From assembly GCA_013398275.1 (NCBI GenBank), contig VZSE01011443.1:434001-498000 (forward strand): DNA of 64,000 nt. The letters are read 5' to 3'. Shown in pieces: positions 54,857-64,000 of this stretch. Both the position numbers and the translations under genes were made by a program. Source of the DNA: Promerops cafer (lineage: Eukaryota > Chordata > Aves > Passeriformes > Nectariniidae). How positions within the stretch are numbered: position 1 is the first letter of the stretch; the number at the start of each line of letters is the position of its first letter. The notes beneath the pieces were generated by a model, which was not told where the DNA came from, searched no databases, and saw only the letters and a program-made list of their open reading frames with translations.

Positions 54857-57078
54857 AAAAGACCTGAGAATATTCTTTTCTTTTTTATTTCCTTCAATGG
54901 GCATGCTTTCTGAGTTAGAGGACTGTAACTTCATGCAGTACTAAAAATGCAGGAGTGCTATGCATTTAAAGAGGCATAAAGACACTGTTGGCTTTGTTCT
55001 TTATTTTATTCCTAAAAACTCTCTACATGTGTCTCCGTTTGAGAGGAAGTGAGTTTTTTGGGAAGTTTTCGTCAAACCAACATGACAACATGAAATTTAC
55101 TTTTTCTGACTGTTACCAGGCATTGACATCATCCATTAAGAAAAAAAAAAAAATTAAAAAGTAATCACAACTTTAAGACCTTGAATTTGATCTATAAAAT
55201 ATGTGCTGCACTAGTGTTTCTAGAATTGCATTCTGCGAAAAGATACAGAAGGAGACCATGAACACAGCTTTGCATAAAGTGCACAAGTTGTTCTGGTCTA
55301 TTCTAGCTGAATAGAAACACTGAAACATGAGAGGAGAGTGCCCTAGACTGAATGGCTTTTGGGGAAGATGCTTAGTTACTGATATGAGAATAAAATGCCA
55401 GTCTTGCAATTTAACTTCTCTGTTACTGCTAACACCTCCCAAAACAGGAAGACAGCTGGGCTATTATATTTCAAATTCCATTTGTGTTAATTTTAATGCC
55501 TTCATACAAAAGGAAAGGAAAGGGGGGAAATGCACTTCATTCCCACACGTTTTCTGTGCATCTCTAAATGTACAGTTTGGCCCCAGTGGACCTTTATGGC
55601 CCTGTGAGACTTGTCTTACAAGGAATCTCCAGCACCTTCCAGGTTTTTGGTCACTTTTCCTACAAGGCCATGTCTCTGAGTTCTTTGCCTTCAAGGGATT
55701 TACATTTCAGGAACCAATTATGGTTGACAATGTTTCAGAAATTATCTCCTATTTCTCAGGGCCCTGTAATGTGTTCAAATCTGAGGTAAACAAAGTTTCA
55801 TCTCTACAGAGAAGATAAGCTTAGCAGAGTTCAGAAGGTGCCTCAAACAGCACAAACACCTTCTCCTGTTGAAATGTTTACATCCAAGGTGATAGAAAAC
55901 TGAGCAGCATTATTTTGCAGATGGTCTGAGAAGATTTTATTAAATAAATACCAAGGCATGTGTTTTTTCTTACCAATTAGGTTCAAAATTTCCAGATCCA
56001 GGGCTAAGTTAAGGCAACAGTCTAGTTGTAAAACTAAGACAAGAAGCAACCTAATAATTTAAAAGTTATACCTATGTTGTGGATATGCAAAAAACATATG
56101 GATCATTCTGATATTTGTTCTTTTTGATAATCTCCAAAGCTGACTTTGTTCTTGAGTTCTGTTGGCTTTCACTGGGGTTGCACAAGCATTGCTGAGGAGA
56201 GAACCCAGATCATTGTCTAAAGGTGCCTTTGCTCATGAATAACAAATTAAAAGGGTGATTTGGCACAGCAGGTGAGATGATTAATATTTCAGGTCTTATT
56301 ATTTTTGTTTGTGGATGTATTTGTTTGTGTGTAATTACACATTTCAAGGATAAACAGCTAAATGCAGTTAAACATTTAACATTTATCTGAATAAATGCAA
56401 ATGAAACTTGCATTGTAAAACAAGTAATTGGTATGGATTAAGAACACATATGATTTTTCTTCTCAGTGTTTATTGCCATTGCTTTAATGATGACAAAAAG
56501 CAGAAGGGTGGTGGTACAGATGCAGGTTTAGAAACCATATATTCTTCAGTTTAAACCTTTTAAATTGATGATGATGGAGAACAACTGTTTTAATTCATAG
56601 TCATTTGGAAGGATTTGCCTTGACCTCGAGTTAACATGTAAACATGGCAAGGGATATGAGAAAGATTTCTCTGGTGTTCACTGAACTTGAAGGGAATCCT
56701 TCTGTGACTTCAGTGGGCTCCACGCTGAAGCTCTGAGAGCAGGGCCAGAGAAGATACCCATGAAAGTCCTGGGGATCACAGCACATCTGGGATGGCACCA
56801 GTCTGTGGTGTTTAGTGCTGTGGTACTTAACCCTGTGCAGAGCACAGGTCCTGCATAACTCACTTCATGACCATGACCACTCCTCCCCGTGCCTGTGATC
56901 TGGTGGTAGGGGGTGAAAAATGAAGTAATCTGAATGCCAGCTTTTTTGTAAAAGAAAAAAACAAAAAAAAACCCCAAAAAACCACCAACCCCTCTCCCCT
57001 CCCCCCCCACTCCCTGGTTGATGCGTTTGTCAGTTTGTTTTAACCAACACAGTCAATCTATATTATGCTGTAGTAAAG

Positions 57079-57119
57079 CATACTAAACTATACTGTACTC
57101 TACTGCACCATACTATACA
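57079..57119. repeat. Degenerate TACT/TATAC repeat tract
   Basis: The motif ACTATAC/ACTGTAC/ACTCTAC/CACCATACTATAC recurs imperfectly across the stretch. It looks like a decayed simple repeat. Confidence 0.5.
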
Positions 57120-59970
57120 ATGAGCCAGGATTTTGAGCCAAAGTTCTGTTAAATGAAAGGCTGCACTTCTTCTTCAAAAATACAAATATCAGCAATTGGG
57201 TTACCTGGTTGGATGCTGATTACTGTATCCAACAGTATCCTGCTGATACTGTGCAGTACTGTTTATGAATATACATATACAGACATACGAGCTGAGTGTA
57301 TCAAATATTCTTGCCAGTGTCACTGACTCTCTCCCCTTCTGGAGACTCCTGGGTGCTAGAAAAGCAGGAAAGATAGTGAATAAAGAAGTGAATTTTAATG
57401 TACTTTTTTCAGTCACCCTGAATCAAAACCACTTAAATCCATCTGTTACTGTGTCAGCGAAGATTTTGTTGCACTGGGAAAAGAATATCAAACATTCTTG
57501 ACTTTTTTAATAAAACCCCCCTCAACCAGTATGAGAAATGCATTGCTCTTAGACACAGTGCCATGAGGAATAATTGCAACTTGTCACAGAGAGAGGTTAT
57601 AATTATGTCTACTGTTAGTTATGTCTCCATGTGCACAATAGAAGTTACCTTTTCAAATGCATTTTTCTCTAATGCAATACCAGTTATTAAAATTTGACGA
57701 TATTATTACTTGCTAATGAAGAAAAATGAAATGAGGCTGCAGAAAGTCTGGGTGCTGTAACACTGAAAGCACGTGGAGGGAACAAAGAGGAAAGAGAAGT
57801 GCTTATTGCAGAGATTTCAGATCTAAGCTTTGCCTCAGGAAAAGCAAAATTGCCCAAAGGGTCAGAATTTCAGCTTCTGTATTTCAAACTTTGTTTATGT
57901 CTTTTTAAAAATCTGAATATGTGTCAAACACTAGTCTAGATCTGACACTTCATAGGCACCTCTGCATGAAATGCTGCAAATAGATTGCAGTATCTTAGAG
58001 ACAAAAACAAAGCTTAATAGTTGTTGAAGTAGTTGCTGTGGTGTACTTCTCTGCCCCTTTGTTACTTGCACAAATTCTCTGAAAGCACGCTCACAAGGTC
58101 TTATTTTAGGGAGAAAGAGTTAATTGTATTTTTCTAGACTTACTCCTTATTCTGTCACTCATTTAGAGTCAGATTTTTGAAGCCTTTAATTTAGGTCATG
58201 TGTTCATATTAGAGAATTCTTCTTCCTGGGAATTAAAAGGTAGATAGAATAAAAAGCAGTGCAGACATATGCCTTCATTTTCGGAAGTGACTAACAGCTC
58301 CAAGTATCAGAATTTTAAATTGCCCAAGAAAGTATTTGCTGAAAATCAGAGCCCTTGAGCAAGTCTTAAATTGGGTGCCTAACTTGTGAGTGTGCAAAAT
58401 CACTTGGGAAATTAGAAAATCTTGGCCATATGCTTATATGTTAGCGCCACTTGACTAAGTCCTTTCTGTATGTTGCTTCCCCAATTTGCAGTTGTTTTTG
58501 TGTTGTAAATAAGATATCCTTGACTCAGACGTGAAAGTTCCCCAGGAAAACTGGAGAACCCTTCTCTTGTTACACTGCACCCTAATTACAGAAGCAATTT
58601 TACAAACAATCCCCTGGGGGAAACATTTTTGTTCTCATCAGGAAGGCTCTTGAATAAAATAACACCTTTGCTAACTTCATTTATTTACAACAGGACACAA
58701 GACTGAGGCTGGGTTAGATTTATTGCCATTACATCACTGATGCTCAGTAATTCATAAAACACTGGGTCTAGGAGTCAGCACTGCTGTTATTTCCTCTGAT
58801 GCCTGACCTCACCACAGTCTAATAACATACAGGAAATCCAGAAGACAAAGGGGGAAAGAAGTGGTCTTGAATGCTAAAAATAACCATAGAAAACTTGTAC
58901 AATCATGCAATAGAGTATGGCCCAATAATTTATTTAACATAATAGTAGAATCTGCTAAAGCAATTAGAATGTGTTCCAAATGTTTTTAATGGAAAATATG
59001 TCAGGGGTAAGAATAAGAACACTTAAGGAATGGAGAGTTTTAGGTTATGTAGTTCAGTTACGTGTACTGGTTTGAGGTTTGTATATCTTATTTCTTACAT
59101 ATGCAGACCACTTAATAACTTGACTAGAACAGACAGTCATTGTATGGTGCTTATATTTCCAGAGGTCATCCTGTATGAGCCAGACAGTCATCTTAGGTGA
59201 TGTATTACACTTGACAACACAGAAAGTTGCAAAACAAAGGCATTCTAATTCTCAGTGTCCTTTGAGAATTGTTCAATATCCTTGATGGTATCTAGTGTCT
59301 GGTATGCCACTGGGATGACATTTTTGGTGTCTTTACTAATCAGTCCAGGTTAACATGTCATTCATGTTAACTGTGTGTTTGGTTTGTTTTGAGTTGTTTT
59401 TCGTTTTTCTAATCACTCCATACTTGCAAGAATTTCTAAAGCAATAAATAGTATAATGACCCTACAATGAAACTCATGTCTGCTCATTTATTTGCTGTAG
59501 AATTAGACACCATTATCCAAAATAGGCAGATCTTTAAAATTGGTGCAAATAGATAAATGTCATCATCAGAGAAAAACAAAACCAAACCCAAAAAGCTGTT
59601 GCATGAAAGTCAGGTAAGTCTGGTGAATTTAGTTTGTGAAATATTGCAAAAGCAAGTTCATAAACATGCATATCTTTTTTGAACAGCTGCTCAGTTTGAC
59701 TGTGCCTGCCCTCCTTTTATTTACATATGTTGCACAGTGATTTGAAAGAGGCTATTATTCATATAAATACCAATATTAGTATGCAGACTAGTATGTTCAG
59801 GTGTGAACAAGTCTTCACCATTTGACATTGACACTCGGTTTCTCTCCCAATCAGAAGCAGAAGCACTTACTGATCATGAGCTAGGAATAATGAATAGATT
59901 GAACCAGCTGTTCCTGGACAGCCCAGTTGGCTGTTTCCCTTTCATTAAATTAATTTGATTATAATTAGAT

Positions 59971-59974
<4 letters not shown>

Positions 59975-60023
<49 letters not shown>
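59975..60023. repeat. (GATA)n microsatellite, about 12 units
   Basis: This is a pure tetranucleotide run following ATTAGATAGA and followed by ACATTTCCC. It is likely polymorphic. Confidence 0.97.
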
Positions 60024-60024
<1 letters not shown>

Positions 60025-60899
60025 CATTTCCCTTTTTGCAAAGGTGTATGGTAAATTAATAAATATTGATAGATTTAATTTCAGAAGAAAGCAAAGTAAT
60101 GTAGGGTGTTTGATAACTGACTGAAAAACAGTTATTGAGAGGGTGAGTTCTCCAAATTCAGCCTAGGGAGTCAGGTTTTCAAAACTTGTGCTTTCCAGAA
60201 TTGTCTACTGCATTTTAAGGCATCTTCTGAAGACCAGAAGCTAGGAAAACTTTCCAGTAGAAGTGATGTATAGGGATAAAAGAAGAAGCAGAAACCAAGA
60301 GCCCTGTTTTTCTTTCATTAATCTGCAGAAATGAAGCATGGAGCTGGTCATCATCACAACAGCTCTTTTATCTTGATATCAAAAGTAAGATTTTCAGGCA
60401 CCAAAATGTCAGTGAATATCTACAAGTATAGAGGAAAGAATATATTCTGAGTCTGAAGAAGAGGACACAGATTAATGCAGACTGTTTCAGAGGTCTTGGA
60501 GTGATCAGGAGACTGAGCAAACTGCCTGAGGGAGGCATGGAGAGGTGGGCAGATCTTCATAGCTCATGATCAGTTTTTCAGGTAAATACTCCTCAACAAA
60601 GTTCCTTCTCTGTGCCCTTTAGCACAGTACAGCACAGCCATTCCAGAAAGTTTCAGTTCCAGGTCCTATGGAAGCTGGAGTCCTTTCTTTGGGAACACCA
60701 TTTCATTAAAGATCTGTCACTTAGAGTGATTTCCTATAGGATTTTAAACTGATTTTCATAACTCAATTCCACTAAGCCTCAAGTTGGAAAAACAAAATGT
60801 AGTAAAGGTATTGCAGAGCCCAGTGTCCTCCAGATGTTGCAGGTAAAACCCTATAACACTAAAAGTCTGACTAAAAGTCAGAAGCCCACTGTGTGCAGT

Positions 60900-60985
60900 T
60901 CTTTTCTTTTTTCTTCTTTTCTTTTTTCTTTTTTCTTTTTTCTTTTTTCTTTTTTCTTTTTTTTCTTTTTTCTTTTTTTTCTCTT
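60900..60985. repeat. (CTTTTTT)n low-complexity tract
   Basis: The tract is pyrimidine-only for about 85 bases, with a unit of one C and five to eight T. The open frame at 60893-61153, rich in Phe and Ser, is an artefact of it. Confidence 0.95.
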
Positions 60986-62595
60986 CTAATAATTAATGAT
61001 TTAAAGCAGTTGCATTATTGCTTCAATCACTTTTCACCTATTTCTCTAATGGTTACCACTTGCCTCAACATTTACATTTGTTTTAATATTTGTATTTTTT
61101 GCATAATTTCTCACATTATATTTATTTGCACTTACACTTTTTTTTTTAAATAAAGCATTCCATGGGGATAAATTTAATAAAAGTTTCTCATTAAAAGTTC
61201 TGTAACAGCATGATTCCCAAACCTGAAACCAAAGTCCTCATATTTAACAGTTTTCATGACTCAATAGATTAAGTGTGAAATAGGAAATATAATAACAATA
61301 ACAACATAGCCATATCCTGCACAGTTGTTTCACTTAAAATTATTCTTGAAAAGTAACATAATTCATAAATAAATCAATTCTCACTGAGTGAAATTTACTC
61401 AGAAATAGCCTTGATGTAGTTATAAAATGTGTGCACAGAAAGTTTTATGGGCAAGAGGTGAATCAAAAATTCACTGATATTAATATATTGGAAAGCAGGA
61501 GAAAAAAAGGGGAAAAAAACCCCGAAGAGCAAAATCATCAAATTTCTGTTTTGCAAAGTCAGGTGTCTCCAATCAGCTGCCTCTGCAGTGTTCATTTCAG
61601 ATACCCAAATTCTTGTGAAGGTTCCTCTGTGGTCAGTGATGAGATCTTGCCCTTGGGAACTGCAGTCCTCATTCAGAGGAACCTGTAGCCTTCTGCTGTG
61701 ACCAGGGCAGCAAATTCAGCCACCTCAACTAATGCCCCTGTGTAGAGGGGATAAATCCAAACCATAACAAGTCTGAAAGTTTTTCCCTTGAGTGGGAAGT
61801 GGAGCTTTGCCTTTTGTACTTTCTAATACTGAATAATACAGAGAACAAAATATTTCCATGCCAGCAACTTCTTACTCAGTTAAGAGATATTGCCACTGGC
61901 TTTAAAGTCCTCCAACACACAATGAATGTGTTGTTGTACTCCAGGCATTCTGGAAATCTTTTGGAGCTATTTTTTCTGGGGTTTTGGGTCAGGGGTGCTA
62001 CTTTTGGGGTTTGTCTTTTTTTCTTTCCCTTGACTAGTTTGTTTTCTTCAAAACTTCATCATAGCACAACAGAGTCTGTGTAAATAGCAAGGGGAATATC
62101 AACATCAAAAATTCTCACAGTTATGGCTAACTCTACCTTTTTTATTAAACAAAGATTCCGATAGTTCCTAAGGCTCTTGGCACATTGCTTGTTTCTGGAC
62201 CATTCTTGGTTCAGCAGCTTCTTGTGGAAATCAGTCCCTGAAAGATACCCTGGAGATGTTCTCCTTTCTATTTATGGTTTGGGGGTTACAAGAGTAAGGA
62301 TATGAGTTCATTCCATTGCACTAGAATGGCTGGGGAGCTTCACTGCTGTCATTCCATGCCTAATAATTTGAACCAGTAGTAACTCCATACTAACTGTACA
62401 CAGTCCATCCACAAAGTCTCTTCAGATCATTTGCTTGCACTGTGTTTATTCATTATTGACCAGCAGTGGTTTCACTGCATTAGGCTGTGCAGTTCTGGGA
62501 TGATTTCTGTGAGAATTGCCAGAAAAGTTTCAGGAAAAAAATCCCCCTGAAATTCAGCAGTCAGAGCTGTCCACACTTAGGATGGTAGGTTAGTG

Positions 62596-62685
62596 CTTCC
62601 TCACTGGCCACATGTTCACCTGCAAGGCAGTAATACTAAACAGGGAAATNACTTCCTCACTGGCAGTAATACTAAACAGGGAAAT
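62596..62685. repeat. Tandem near-duplicate joined by a single N (probable mis-assembly)
   Basis: Copy one (62596-62649) begins CTTCCTCACTGG and ends GGCAGTAATACTAAACAGGG plus AAAT. After N at 62650 and one A, copy two (62652-62685) repeats the same beginning and the same end but lacks 20 internal bases (62608-62627 of copy one). Confidence 0.9.
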
Positions 62686-62798
62686 AAAATGTATATTTAC
62701 CAATAACAGCTAATTTAAGTTTTCATATCCCTTATCTTTGTTGAGACAGTACTGGATGGGCTAGGTACAGGCAGACATACACAAAAACTGTTTAAGAA

Positions 62799-62834
62799 AT
62801 ATATATATATACTGGGTGTATATATATATATAAA
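62799..62834. repeat. (TA)n tract interrupted by CTGGGTG
   Basis: Two alternating AT runs (to about 62811 and from about 62819) flank a 7-base spacer. They are self-complementary and could form a hairpin or cruciform. Confidence 0.9.
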
Positions 62835-64000
62835 TAGGTATAGAGTTGTTATGTGTATGTATATATAGCATTCTGTTTTATTGGCCCACTGGCTGACTGA
62901 AGCTATTCAATAACAAGATGTGAAATGTCTAGTCAGATAGCAACGTCTTGTCACCACTCAATGCCATGACATGACACATTGTTTCAGTCATATTTCAGCT
63001 CTTTGAACGCGAGTCTCTGGAACATGGAAGTGGCAGATCATTGGGAATCATGACAATTTTTTCCTTCATTTCCAGGACTGAACTGTTGTTCTTTTTGGCT
63101 AAATCTTGCCATCTATCACACTGTCTGCTACAGGAAAACATATGTTTTAAGGAGCCAGAAGCATTATCTCCTACCATGCAAGGCATTTACTAGGTGAAAC
63201 AATTCATGTCATACCATGAGCCAGCAGTCAGTTGTTGTCTTTATGGGTTTGTGGAATTTCAAGACCTAAACAATCTCATTTTCAGTGGTTTTACTATGGA
63301 TTATAAAGAAGCATCAATGAGATATAAACTTAGTGTTTAATAACCCATAAAACATGCTACAGCAAGGTTTTAGCTACAAGGATCTTTAAAAAAGGTTTGA
63401 AGTACATTGTAATGTCTTTTTGGCCTGCCAGTGCAGCTAATGAAAGGGTTTAAACAATAAATTGGACTAATTGCTGAGTTATAAAGGCCTTTCTTTGATT
63501 TTCTTTTCTTTCTTTTTTTTACATTTCTTGAAACTTTCCTCCCACCTGGCAGTCTTGCTTTGTCATGAATTCCTGTCCTTGATTCTGTAATAGCCCTCAT
63601 AAAACTTTGCAACATTGAGCATTTGTTTAATACAGAGGGGGTTTTGCTGTCTGTGGCTCAGGCATTTGCTGACTCACTGCAGTACCATTCTTTGTATTCA
63701 ATTAACTGCAAAACCCAAGAAGCAGCAAAATTATAAACTGATCAGAATTTTTCTGAAAACAATGTGCATTCTTTCCATCTGACAGCTCTTGTCTGTACTG
63801 TGCAAAAGAGGGCCACACTCACATATTCCAAAGACCCTCTAAATCTCTTGGCAGAGCCTTGTTCTTTGCCACCTCTAGGCAGACTGATGAATTTTGGGTG
63901 GAAATGCTGCAGACAAGTGATTAGTGTGGTCAAATACCTATCACAAGTCATATTGCTTCCTAGGCTTTTAAAATGGCGGGTGGTATGTAGAAAAGAGTTT

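Noticed and set aside
55327..55818. 163-codon open frame, the longest in the window, with overlapping frames on both strands
   Set aside because: No motif or family resemblance was seen, and it does not match the next SEMA3A exons (no DNIF, SPYDPK or GTAADF stretches). It is probably chance, though a conservation test would settle it.

Overview
The window looks like a piece of a bird genome, most likely a songbird. It lies inside one very large gene on the + strand. Three short exons with clean splice signals (16328-16485, 19098-19160, 35523-35642) join in frame into 113 complete codons plus the last two bases of an earlier codon. They match residues 38-151 of semaphorin-3A (SEMA3A, collapsin-1), the start of the secreted sema domain. 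The four cysteines and both N-glycosylation sequons expected in that segment sit at the expected positions. Family knowledge used: SEMA3A is a secreted axon-guidance and vascular cue that signals through neuropilin-1 and plexin-A receptors.

Layout. Bases 1-16327 are the end of the intron that follows the signal-peptide exon, which is not in the window. The next intron is short (16486-19097, 2.6 kb). It is followed by one of 16.4 kb (19161-35522) and one of at least 28.4 kb that runs off the right edge (35643-64000). I found no second gene, tRNA, rRNA, CRISPR array or operon-like structure. The other open reading frames in the window lack splice context and family resemblance, and look like chance.

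The organism call rests on repeats. Several CR1 (chicken repeat 1) LINE fragments are recognisable at 7220-7475, 45098-45205, 50091-50205 and, much older, 54501-54856. At 33155-33318 there is a tRNA-Ile-derived SINE with a CR1-type 3' tail, the architecture of TguSINE1, known from songbirds. Microsatellites (GT, GATA, CTTTTTT, TA) and homopolymer runs make up most of the rest. The assembly shows two flaws: a 28-N gap between homopolymers at 37376-37403, and a single N at 62650 where two versions of one short stretch, with and without 20 bases, stand in tandem.

I did not find a convincing undescribed system. The items most worth a second look are the SINE copy, the probable allelic mis-join, a perfect 16-bp hairpin at 5869-5904, and a speculative 25-codon membrane micro-ORF at 12077-12154.
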